Below, piece by piece: positions 1-6,131 of a DNA stretch of 12,524 nt. The position numbers and the translations under genes were made by a program. The stretch lies in the NCBI GenBank assembly GCA_025769875.1, contig JAGFNK010001234.1:1-12524 (forward strand), in the 5' to 3' direction. The stretch's first letter is position 1; the number at the start of each line of letters is the position of its first letter. This DNA is from Russula earlei. Its lineage: Eukaryota > Basidiomycota > Agaricomycetes > Russulales > Russulaceae. The notes beneath the pieces were generated by a model, which was not told the DNA's origin, made no database searches, and worked only from the letters and a program-made list of their open reading frames with translations.

Positions 1-1
1 G

Positions 2-676
2 TGCATTAGATGCGAAATAGATGTTGAGCTTGATGCTAACCATCTGGGTGCTCAGCCAGTACACCCTGTGTGCATGAGCGTCAGTATTAATGCCAAGCCA
101 GTGTCCCTTGCACGCTCTCGGATTCAGTTTGGAACCTTTGTCCCCAGTGTGAACCCATACACTGCAACCCCAATGCCGCAGTCCCGACAGGTCTGGTGGC
201 TCCTTGTGCAGCACTTTGTACAGCATATGGCCATCTAGTGCATGGGTTGTGGTGCGATTCTTGAGCCAAACTGCATGCTGCAGCGCCTCCCCCCATAGTG
301 ACTTTGGGAGTCCACTTTTGTGAGAGAGGGCATGCATGTGCTCGAGCAGAGTGCAGTTGAGGCACTCTGCGATACCATTGTGTTGTGGCATGTTGTGAGT
401 GGTGAGCCAGCATGTGGTGCCAGCTGCAGTCAGGTGCTTATCAAAGGCTCCGCTGAGGTATTTGCCTCTGTTGTTGGACTGGAGGACTTGATGGTGGTGC
501 AGTGCCCTTGGAGATTGCACATGCTTCAAAAGCTTTGTACATTTCAAAGGCTTTGGACTTTTTGGTCAGGAGGAATGCAATGGTATAGCAAGTAGCAGTA
601 TCAATAAATGTGATGAAATGCTTCTGGCTGCCCTTGGTCACAATGGACATGGGGCCCCAGAGGTTTGTTGGATATA
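2..676 (-). pseudogene. copia integrase catalytic core, broken (partial, runs off window)
   Basis: This is the catalytic core of a Ty1/copia integrase, which would insert the cDNA into host DNA. The first part (about 676-525) reads NLWGPMSIVTKGSQ then FITFIDTAT, carrying the first catalytic Asp. A one-base frame change somewhere near 450-540 moves the rest into another frame. That frame stays open from about 541 to position 2 and includes YLSGAFDKHL, HNGIAECLN (the catalytic Glu, codon near 365-367), SGLPKSLWGEALQHAVWLKN and DLSGLRHWG. The second catalytic region, normally SDNGGEY, reads SNNRGKY at 459-479, so the second Asp is gone. All three changes there are G-to-A at CpG. The open frame touches the window edge, so the C-terminal tail is not seen. 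The family call is firm; activity is ruled out. Confidence 0.82.
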
Positions 677-715
677 CAATCTGTCATATAGATTAATCCA
701 CTTCACTGTACCCAA

Positions 716-788
716 GGCTAGGTAGCTCAGTGGTTAGAGCACCTAGTATATATCTGGGAGGTCCTGGGTTCAATCCCCAGTCTGGCCA
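716..788 (+). tRNA. tRNA-like sequence (tRNA pseudogene or SINE head), odd anticodon loop
   Basis: The full cloverleaf folds. The acceptor is 716-722 with 781-787 (7 pairs, two G-U). The D arm is GCTC/GAGC (725-728, 737-740), the anticodon stem CCTAG/CTGGG (742-746, 754-758) and the T arm CTGGG/CCCAG (764-768, 776-780) with loop TTCAATC. A73 is at 788. Box A (TAGCTCAGTGG, 723-733) and box B (GGTTCAATCC, 767-776) match pol III promoter consensus, and TTTT at 789-792 can end pol III transcription. The 7-base anticodon loop is TATATAT (747-753), so position 33 is A instead of the near-universal U. The nominal anticodon would be TAT (Ile). The missing U33 and the position inside a transposon argue against a working tRNA. 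Confidence 0.6.
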
Positions 789-839
789 TTTTCTTAATTG
801 CACTAGGATATAGGGAATCATGTGAGCACATGTCAACCC

Positions 840-933
840 CCTCCTCTGAGGTCCTCAGGTTGGGTCACATAGTGTTGAACCCATAAGTCGGACCTAAGAG
901 GGTGGCAATGACTAAGCACCTCCTCTGAGGTCC
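840..933 (+). repeat. 15-bp direct repeat pair in the SINE-like body
   Basis: CCTCCTCTGAGGTCC occurs at 840-854 and again at 919-933 with no mismatch, 79 bp apart. Each copy contains CCTC-CTCT-GAGG, a short inverted repeat. Function is unknown. Confidence 0.7.
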
Positions 934-935
934 CT

Positions 936-1805
936 CTATCTGTGGTTGCATTTCACAACAAGGTTGCTATTGATCTCCTCTCTGAAGTGTTGGGCCAGCA
1001 TGCTCCATTGTAACTTCAGGATCAGGAGGCACGTCATGCATGCAAATATGCATGCTTTGCAGTCGCTCACTTTCAATCTAGTGTCAACCATAATGCCACA
1101 GACTGCTCTGGATTGGATTAGCTTGAGTGCGCTACTGATTGCGATGTGGCCAAGGTGGTGGTGTAGCTCCATAACTGAGAGCTCAACTGAAAGGACTTGA
1201 CTGGTGCGCCGCTCAACATGGTACAGTCTGTGTGCAGTGCGTGGTATGCACGCGACCCATCTGCCTTTTGGAGCAACAATATCTAAGAGTCCATCATGCA
1301 GTTCCATACATTAGCCCTCTCTGTCGAGGGCTCTGAGTGACACAAGTGTGTAGGCGACCTTGTGGGCATGTAGGACCCCCCGGAGTGTAAGCGTGCACCA
1401 TCCTCCTGTGTCCAGTATCAAGATTGGTAGCAAGCCAATGCCAATTGCTAGGAATTGTTGCTAGTTAGCGGTAAACAGTGTAACTGGAGGGGAAAGGGGG
1501 CAGTATCCAACAAAATCCCCCTTGTAGGGGCTGATGTGCCTAGTAGCTCCAGAGTCATAGAGCTCGATGCAAGTGTCACTGCTGGTGCATGTTCATGAAA
1601 CCGATGCCATGGCCGTCTCCTCCATTGTCTCCATCCTGTCTGAGCCCGCCTTGTTAATTGACACCGGTGCTATGTCGGATTCTCTGGATTGGAAGGGGTC
1701 CAGGTCTGCACCTGGAAAGCGCACACTACCCTCTGCCTCCTCAGCCAGCCAGAACCTGTCCACTTTGACAGTGTCTTTGGTAATGGTGTTTGCTGACCCT
1801 ACCGG
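936..1805 (-). pseudogene. copia protease and GAG-pre-integrase region, stop-riddled
   Basis: This continues the gag frame of the copia element. Downstream of gag it reads through a linker with FWLAEEAEGS and then ELYDSGATRHISPY. Here DSGA (1556-1545) is the aspartic protease active site that would cut the polyprotein. Further on, MELHDGLLDIV and LHHHLGHIAISSALKLI are the GAG-pre-integrase domain, followed by CKACIFACMT, the CxxC half of the integrase zinc site. The frame is interrupted by TGA at 1595-1593, TAG at 1463-1461 and TAA at 1313-1311, as well as the TAG that ends gag at 1808-1806. Between the stops the family signature is clear. It ends at the SINE-like insertion. It is not translatable as a unit. 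Confidence 0.8.
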
Positions 1806-2735
1806 CTAAGTCTCATATTTAGTGGGTGCCAGTGTGCTGCTGGATGTCAGTCCTGACTGCGCTGCCACATTTTCCTCCTTCTTTGGGGAGCAGCACTTGT
1901 GCGCCCAATGACCCAACTTGCTGCAGTTGTGGCACTTGCCCTTGCGATGCTGCTTCTTTGTGCTGTTGGACCCATGGGCAGCAAGAGCTTCATCAGGCTG
2001 CTGGTCCTTTTTACCCGAGCCAGAGCCTGTCTGGCTGCACCCATGGTGGTTCCTAAGTCTGTCTGCTTCTTCACATATGTAAATGATGAGGGTGTCCATT
2101 GGCATGGGACTGGTGGGGTTAGATATATGAGCGGACGTCAGGAGCTGGGACATGAAATGCACCAAGTCATCTGGGAGGCTCCAGAGGATTGTGTGCTGGT
2201 ATTTGGCATCGGAGATGGTGACTCCAGATGTGCAGAGCTCCTCCCACTTATAGCAGAGGTCCTGGAGGAAAGTGCGGACGTCTGCCCCCTTGGTGCACTG
2301 GCTCTCAAGAAACACTTGAAGTTGGTCACTTTGGGTGTACTCACTTTTTATCTCAAACTCAGGGGAAACTTGCTTCCAGCATTCTGCAGTGGAGGGCAGG
2401 TCAGCCATGCATACTGTGATAGAGTCAGGAAGATGTTGACAGAGCAGGAAGCAGGCAATGTGATCACTCTGGTCCCAGGTCTTCATTGCTAAATCTTTGT
2501 CTGCAGTGGGGCTCTGAGGGTTTGCAGCAGTGGGGCACTGGTCGGTCCCATTGTAGAAACCCCAGTGGTCAGTGGCCTGCATGGCCTGTCGGAATCTCAT
2601 ACTGAACATGGCCCAATTGGAGCCACTGATGTCAAGGTGAGGGATCACAGCTGGGAATTGCTCAAGGGTGCCGGGCACAGACAGCTGTACCATGGTGGTC
2701 ATGGAAGAAGTTGATGCTGTTGGTCCAGGGCCCAT
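1806..2735 (-). CDS. gag: Ty1/copia Gag (nucleocapsid) polyprotein segment
   Basis: Open frame of 309 codons starting at ATG 2735-2733. It resembles copia-type Gag, the structural protein that packages element RNA. Residues about 35-50 have the ISGSNWAMFSMRFRQAM pattern (substrate-like W and an R-rich helix), and WDQSDHIACFLL follows. A CCHC zinc knuckle CHNCSKLGHWAHKC lies near residues 266-279, preceded by a basic KKQHRKGK stretch typical of nucleocapsids. The frame ends in TAG at 1808-1806, and recognisable protease coding continues in the same frame, so this stop is probably a lesion rather than the real end. The start codon lies inside the primer binding site, four bases from the end of the LTR. 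The main alternative, a domesticated host gene, has no support here because the pol remains are attached. Confidence 0.85.
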   Translation of the reverse strand: MGPGPTASTSSMTTMVQLSVPGTLEQFPAVIPHLDISGSNWAMFSMRFRQAMQATDHWGFYNGTDQCPTAANPQSPTADKDLAMKTWDQSDHIACFLLCQHLPDSITVCMADLPSTAECWKQVSPEFEIKSEYTQSDQLQVFLESQCTKGADVRTFLQDLCYKWEELCTSGVTISDAKYQHTILWSLPDDLVHFMSQLLTSAHISNPTSPMPMDTLIIYICEEADRLRNHHGCSQTGSGSGKKDQQPDEALAAHGSNSTKKQHRKGKCHNCSKLGHWAHKCCSPKKEENVAAQSGLTSSSTLAPTKYET

Positions 2736-2739
2736 AACC
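2728..2739 (-). other. copia primer binding site matching the initiator tRNA-Met anticodon arm
   Basis: The minus strand reads GGTTATGGGCCC, followed by TG. Its complement, GGGCCCATAACC, is the anticodon stem and loop of initiator tRNA-Met (anticodon CAT) as known in animals. Drosophila copia primes from an internally cleaved half of this tRNA. The site directly abuts a TGTAAC/GTTACA LTR end at 2740. The gag ATG (2735-2733) pairs with the anticodon itself. The sequence of this host's initiator tRNA is not visible here. Confidence 0.65.
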
Positions 2740-2867
2740 TGTAACTTATTAGGGAGTCTGGTGGAAATAAAAGTGTCTTTATTTGGGTCTGTGAGTGAAT
2801 GTGTGTGTGGCAGTCAGACGTGCACATGGGTGTATGTGCATGAGAAAGTGTCTAGATAAGATAAATG

Positions 2868-2899
2868 CTCAGTGACTTGTGCACATAAGTGATCACTGA
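2868..2899 (+). repeat. 32-bp repeat, copy 1, hairpin-forming
   Basis: Direct repeat of 2979-3010 with two adjacent mismatches (TG here, CA there). It contains the perfect palindrome AGTGATCACT and can fold as CTCAGTGA paired with TCACTGA. Confidence 0.75.
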
Positions 2900-2978
2900 T
2901 AATGTATTACTTAGATAAGATAAACACTATCTAGGTATGAGTCTATGGTGCATATGTGTGATAACTGAATAGACATAC

Positions 2979-3010
2979 CTCAGTGACTTGCACACATAAG
3001 TGATCACTGA
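2979..3010 (+). repeat. 32-bp repeat, copy 2, hairpin-forming
   Basis: Second copy of the 2868-2899 repeat. The ends CTCAGTGA and TCACTGAG (the last G at 3011) form an 8-bp stem. The two mismatches between copies (TG versus CA) both fit one ancestral CG. Confidence 0.75.
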
Positions 3011-3253
3011 GGGGAACTGGTAGTACTAACTACTGGTTTATTGCCGTTTTCAGCGCACTTGGCAGAGCTTGAATTCCACCCAAATCGGCGCAGAAACCCC
3101 CTCAAACATGCAGGACAAAGATCTCCCTCAAAACAGCTTCAATTCATATGAAATCTATTGTCCCTGAATCGCCTAAATGAGGGCTAGGCAGCCCCATTGT
3201 TTTCATGAGATTTGAGTGAGAATTGGTGGAGCTGGACTCAAGCCACCTCCACA
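3011..3253. other. unassigned spacer between copia LTR and gypsy element
   Basis: I see no open frame of note and no RNA gene. It contains GGGCT-AGGC-AGCCC (3181-3194), a small hairpin whose sequence resembles one in the right flank (11907-11926). It may be part of the copia LTR, part of another repeat, or host intergenic DNA. Confidence 0.4.
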
Positions 3254-3258
3254 TGTGT
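3254..3258. repeat. gypsy target-site duplication, left copy (TGTGT)
   Basis: TGTGT directly precedes the TGTCAC start of the left LTR and directly follows the GTAACA end of the right LTR (11837-11841). Five bases is the usual length for Ty3/gypsy insertions. Confidence 0.9.
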
Positions 3259-3790
3259 TGTCACAGTAACTAGCCGTGTCAGTTCACAAGTGGAAAACAA
3301 GTTGATGATAGCGAGGTGTTCAAGAAACGGGCTGGTTCCCGTGTATAATGAGTAAGGATCCCTGCAGCGGTCGAAGTGTTTTATGCTAAACAGGTTATGG
3401 CCAATAGACCCTTCCTAGTATGACTCGGTCCGTTGAGAGGCTAGGGTAAGTTTATAATGGGATAGACTAGGGCTGGTTCCACTAGCTATATGCGTTCAAG
3501 TCTGTCGGGGACCTTGAACAATGCAGAGAGAGTAGAGGAAGGTAGGTCTTAAAGGAGGAGAGCTCTTCTCAGAAGAGTGAAGAGAGACTCTTAGGGAAGG
3601 AAGGGAAAGGTGAAGAGTAGATGGCTGATGGTGTGTTGAGAGTTGATGAAATGGAGAGGTAGTTGTGGTTTAAGTTTGTGAGAGTGAAGTGGGTTGGAGG
3701 AGAATATGTTTGGACAAGAGTAGGTTGGATTCTACAAGAGACCAAGCTTAGGGCTTTGGTCACAAAGTACTGAGCTTATATATACAGGAG

Positions 3791-3812
3791 AAGCGCAGCA
3801 ATAGCTGCGCTT
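3791..3812. promoter_or_regulatory. 9-bp perfect hairpin just upstream of the LTR TATA box
   Basis: AAGCGCAGC (3791-3799) and GCTGCGCTT (3804-3812) form a perfect 9-bp stem around the 4-base loop AATA. In the element's direction it ends seven bases before the TATA box, within U3. It is identical in the other LTR (11484-11505), including its GCGC sites, although CpGs elsewhere in the LTRs have decayed. It could be a dyad for a transcription factor. That role is inference. Confidence 0.45.
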
Positions 3813-3894
3813 TTGACTGTGCTACTAGTATAGTAGGAGTCATAATAAGTAAGAGTCATAGGAATGAGGCCACGAATGAGTCAGAACCAAGTAA

Positions 3895-3928
3895 CTGTGC
3901 TGCACAGTAGGTGTGCAGCATTGCACAG
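3895..3928. promoter_or_regulatory. cluster of CTGTGC/GCACAG inverted repeats in U3
   Basis: CTGTGC-T-GCACAG (3895-3907) is followed within a few bases by TGTGC...GCACAG (3912-3928). The same cluster is in the right LTR at 11588-11621. Four half-sites of one motif within 34 bp of U3 suggest a protein-binding element, but nothing here proves it. Confidence 0.35.
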
Positions 3929-4143
3929 TCGAAACTAAGAAGTGAATATAAATGGAAAGAGAACCAAACAAAGGGAAAGTAACAGCAATCCAGTGTTACC
4001 TGGACGTGTATGGATCACATGATAACACAGAAGGGATCACAAGATGTAAGAGATCATGAGACTAGTAAGTAAAGGGACGTATGAAAGCAAGCAGTCCATA
4101 GCAAAAAGGTAAGAAGTAAACATAAAAGGAAAATGGTGTAACA

Positions 4144-4158
4144 TCACCCCCCCATCAA
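4144..4158 (-). other. polypurine tract next to the 3' LTR
   Basis: On the minus strand TTGATGGGGGGGTGA leads directly into the LTR start TGTTAC. A purine-rich run in this place primes plus-strand DNA synthesis in LTR elements. The run is seven Gs (4153-4147). Confidence 0.75.
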
Positions 4159-4192
4159 GGCCCCTAGAAGTGAGAACGACGATAAGGCCGAC

Positions 4193-5506
4193 CTACTTTT
4201 CTCCAAGGCTGGTCCGACTTTGAAGATTGTACCCTTTTTGTTGCATGATCTGTTCTGTGGGGACAGACTGGTCGTATGTGCCCCAGTTCACCGCAATGAA
4301 AGCAGGTTTTTCTGGGGTGACTGGCAGAGATGAAGGTAGATCTGGGAGGTCTTGACTTGTCGGAGGTAAAGGATGAGTTGTTAGGTCGGAAGGAGTCGGA
4401 GGAGGAAGACGAATCGAGTCACATAAGTTCCTGTAAGTGACTATCACCTTCTTCTTCCTTGGAGCGGTCTTGCCATCGGAGGTTAAGGGTAACCCTATTG
4501 AGAGAATTGGCAGTGGCAAGGGTTTGTTTGACCTCCTTGAGGTGGCCTTGGTGCTCGAGGATTTGTGCGAAGAGGAGGCGTATTGTTTGTCTCCTCTTGA
4601 GTATTTCCAATGTTCTGAACCTGTAAGACTTGACCCCTGCTGTAAGGGAGGGGTCGTTTTCGTCCTCGACAGCCCTAGTGACAAAGTCTGTGTAAGGCTG
4701 GTTAGCGAGGAGCATGTCCCATTGCTCCTCGTTGGGTACAGGGATGGGCCAGGTAGCGGGGATGGGTGTGAGTACACGGGAGAAGATGGGGGCTCCCTTG
4801 CAAAGGGTAGCATGGATGAGGGGTTCTGGTCGGGCCTCCAGCTCGATAAGAAACCAGTTGGCCCTGTAGCCGGTTCCTCCTGGGTACTCTGGGACGGTAA
4901 AGTCAATGAGGGGGTAGTCAGAGGAGGGGATCCAGTCAGGGCTGGGTTGTGGTAGGCAAGGGGCGTTGAAGAATTTAGCAGCCTCAAACTGCTCGGCAAG
5001 GGAGAATGGGGATGGAGTGCATGCTGGGAAAAGGTCAAGTCCCAGGGCGTTGCACTCAGATCCAAGAAGGGTTGAGGAGAGGGAGACGGAAGGTGAAAGA
5101 GGGGAGAGACAGACTCGGGCGATGGCATCGTCGTCGTCTTCATCGCACTCATAGGCAGGCGGGTTGTTGAAGGGTAGAGACCTTCTTGCCAACTGGGGAG
5201 TGGGGGAGGCGATGGTGACGTCGTCGGCATAGGATAGTGTGGGGGAAGGGTAGGCGAGAACGGGGGAGGCACAAGTGGGGACTGGGGATGAGGGACAGTA
5301 GGCAGGGGATGCGTAGGTTGGGACAGGTGAGGATGGAATATAAACTGGGGATTGAGACATTGGCAGATATGAGAAGAGGTAGAGTTTGAAGGTGAAGAAG
5401 GTGGAGAAGGTGAAGGAGTAGTTTGGTAGGTTGAGTGGATGAGATGGCAAGCAAGTTGTAGAAGATGCTCTGCCGTCTCGAGTTCTGGAGGAGGGTTTTT
5501 ATACAT
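4193..5506 (-). pseudogene. third reading frame after the chromodomain, frame A (437 codons), probably real at both ends
   Basis: The frame starts at ATG 5506-5504, which overlaps the integrase stop in ATGTATAA, and ends with TAG at 4195-4193. The first 45 or so residues (MYKNPPPELETAEHLLQLAC...) and the last 80 (PRKKKVIVTYRNL, a basic NLS-like run, to the LGEK end) look like protein. The middle is almost only Ser, Pro, Thr and Leu, as expected of a shadow of another frame. Frame B (5360-4419) covers that middle with a much more protein-like sequence. The simplest reading is one ancestral protein whose middle has moved by one base and back through two indels. Two overlapping genes are possible. 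I do not recognise a family. Confidence 0.45.
4419..5360 (-). CDS. third reading frame after the chromodomain, frame B (313 codons), unknown accessory protein
   Basis: Starts at ATG 5360-5358 (MSQSPVYIPSS). The frame is open further upstream without another ATG. Residues 1-45 hold an imperfect repeat of the form PSSPVPTYASPAY / PSSPVPTCASPVL. An acidic patch ECDEDDDDA lies at about 71-79. The middle has a normal amino-acid mix with WIPSSDYPLIDFTVPEY and GYRANWFLIELEARPEP. Residues about 245-290 form a probable helix or coiled coil rich in Leu, Arg and Lys (LEILKRRQTIRLLFAQILEH). No signal peptide or membrane span is evident, so this is not a typical envelope. It belongs to the retrotransposon by position, between the chromodomain and the polypurine tract. 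Its function is unknown to me. It probably formed one protein with the ends of frame A. Confidence 0.55.
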   Translation of the reverse strand: MSQSPVYIPSSPVPTYASPAYCPSSPVPTCASPVLAYPSPTLSYADDVTIASPTPQLARRSLPFNNPPAYECDEDDDDAIARVCLSPLSPSVSLSSTLLGSECNALGLDLFPACTPSPFSLAEQFEAAKFFNAPCLPQPSPDWIPSSDYPLIDFTVPEYPGGTGYRANWFLIELEARPEPLIHATLCKGAPIFSRVLTPIPATWPIPVPNEEQWDMLLANQPYTDFVTRAVEDENDPSLTAGVKSYRFRTLEILKRRQTIRLLFAQILEHQGHLKEVKQTLATANSLNRVTLNLRWQDRSKEEEGDSHLQELM

Positions 5507-6131
5507 GAGCTCGTCCACCCGCAGGGGAATTTGTCTTTGAGTTCAAGTATTCTTTGAGTAGAGCTGGAGCGTGAAGGTCAGCAGAATTGACCCATGAGCG
5601 CTCCGAAACCGGGTAACCTTCCCAATGAACAAGGTATTGTGTCCTGCCTCGGTACTTCCTGTCTCCGATGATAGCAGCAATTTCATATTCTTCTTCTCCT
5701 TGTACAATGTCAGGTGGTGGTCGGGTAAAAGCTTTGCCGTATGCCCCTGTTTCAGTGAATGGCATGAGAAGATCCACATGAAACACATTGTGGATTTTCA
5801 TTGATGGGGGCAATTTGATGCGATATGCCACTGGTGTGATTTGTTGTATCACCTCAAATGGTCCATAATGCCAGGGGGCAAGCTTCTTTGATGGGGCCTT
5901 GACCACCAGATTACGTCCATCCAGCCACACGAGTTGTCCTTCTTGAGCTTTCCTTGGTTCTTCTGATGGTTTGATACATTTCAGAAGTTCCTCCTGTGCC
6001 CTGGATCGTACCTGTTCCATGATTTTGAGACGTGTTTCAGCCTCTGGAACAGATATATCCATTGTTGTCCATTTGGCAGTTGGATTGAAACCAAGAAGAA
6101 GTTCAGTGTGGTGTGTGCCTGGTGCCTTCAT
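5499..6131 (-). CDS. pol: gypsy integrase C-terminal part: GPY/F module and chromodomain
   Basis: This 210-codon open stretch is the end of pol. Early residues TELLLGFNPTAKW match the region after the integrase core. Residues about 66-125 hold the GPY/F module (VWLDGRNL, then YGPFEVIQQITPVAYRIKLP, then NVFHVDLLMPF). Residues about 149-196 are a chromodomain (YEIAAIIGDRKYRGRTQYLV then HWEGYP). The three aromatic-cage positions known from HP1 are all present as Tyr149, Trp170 and Tyr173, so histone H3 methyl-lysine binding and heterochromatin targeting are plausible. The nominal ATG at 6131 is not a true start. The stretch continues the integrase after a one-base frame change near 6130-6140. 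It ends in TAA (5501-5499), overlapping the ATG of the third frame. Confidence 0.88.
   Translation of the reverse strand: MKAPGTHHTELLLGFNPTAKWTTMDISVPEAETRLKIMEQVRSRAQEELLKCIKPSEEPRKAQEGQLVWLDGRNLVVKAPSKKLAPWHYGPFEVIQQITPVAYRIKLPPSMKIHNVFHVDLLMPFTETGAYGKAFTRPPPDIVQGEEEYEIAAIIGDRKYRGRTQYLVHWEGYPVSERSWVNSADLHAPALLKEYLNSKTNSPAGGRAHV

Larger units (their letters stand above)
680..935 (+). mobile_element. Insertion in copia integrase with a tRNA-like head (SINE-like), borders approximate
   Basis: Copia integrase coding is recognisable on both sides (FREEINSNL ending near 965; TNLWGPMSIV starting near 667) but not in between. The insert starts with a tRNA-like module on the plus strand (716-788). 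About 145 bp of unrelated sequence follows, with a 15-bp motif present twice (840-854 and 919-933). A tRNA-derived head with an unrelated body is the plan of a SINE. I found no clean target-site duplication and no poly-A or simple-repeat tail, so the edges and the SINE label are inference. It could instead be a tRNA pseudogene carried in by another event. Confidence 0.45.
1..3010 (-). mobile_element. Ty1/copia LTR retrotransposon, 5' part, truncated by the window edge and broken
   Basis: Reading right to left there are a probable LTR, a primer binding site, gag with a zinc knuckle, a retropepsin DSGA motif, a GAG-pre-integrase LHHHLGH motif and integrase core motifs. Protease followed by integrase, with RT not yet reached, is the copia order; in gypsy elements RT comes before integrase. 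Gag, protease and pre-integrase share one reading frame (codon starts congruent at 2735, 1556 and 1307), so the parent had a single gag-pol frame. The copy carries at least four in-frame stops, one frameshift and an insertion, so it is not functional. RT, RNase H and the 3' LTR would lie left of position 1. The outer (right) LTR edge is uncertain. Confidence 0.85.
2740..3010 (-). repeat. probable copia 5' LTR, outer edge uncertain
   Basis: The inner edge is supported: on the minus strand the sequence ends GTTACA directly before the primer binding site. Inside are two 32-bp repeats, two copies of TAGATAAGATAAA-like sequence (about 2853 and 2912) and an AATAAA-like motif (minus strand, about 2780) that could serve polyadenylation. 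The second LTR is outside the window, so the outer boundary cannot be set by comparison; 3010 is simply the end of the second 32-bp repeat. I see no clear TATA box within it. Confidence 0.45.
3259..4143 (-). repeat. gypsy 3' LTR (885 bp)
   Basis: Bounded by TGTCAC on the plus strand and GTAACA at the right end (TGTTAC...GTGACA in the element's direction). It is the same length as 10952-11836 with no indels; I count 14 base differences. It contains the U3 hairpin (3791-3812), the TATA box (3776-3784, minus strand) and the R-region self-primer sequence (3739-3750). The 64-codon frame at 3763-3569 begins with GTG, not ATG, and recurs in the other LTR only because the LTRs are copies. Confidence 0.95.

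Noticed and set aside
1..12. Resemblance of the window start (GTGCATTAGATG) to the gypsy right junction (GTGTATTAGATG)
   Set aside because: The first is inside copia integrase coding and the match is only about 12 bases with one mismatch; chance is sufficient.
1899..2492. 197-codon plus-strand open frame with a hydrophobic start that looks like a signal peptide
   Set aside because: It lies antisense to the copia gag frame, which has a zinc knuckle and family motifs; the plus-strand frame shows no domain.
3569..3763. 64-codon frame repeated in both LTRs (also 11262-11456)
   Set aside because: It starts with GTG rather than ATG and is duplicated only because the LTRs are copies; it lies in R/U5.
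4437..4955. 172-codon plus-strand open frame
   Set aside because: Antisense shadow of the third reading frame; composition and position give no independent support.
4419..5360. Envelope gene, making the gypsy element a retrovirus-like errantivirus
   Set aside because: No signal peptide, furin-type site, fusion peptide or transmembrane segment is visible, and the element is a chromovirus by its chromodomain.
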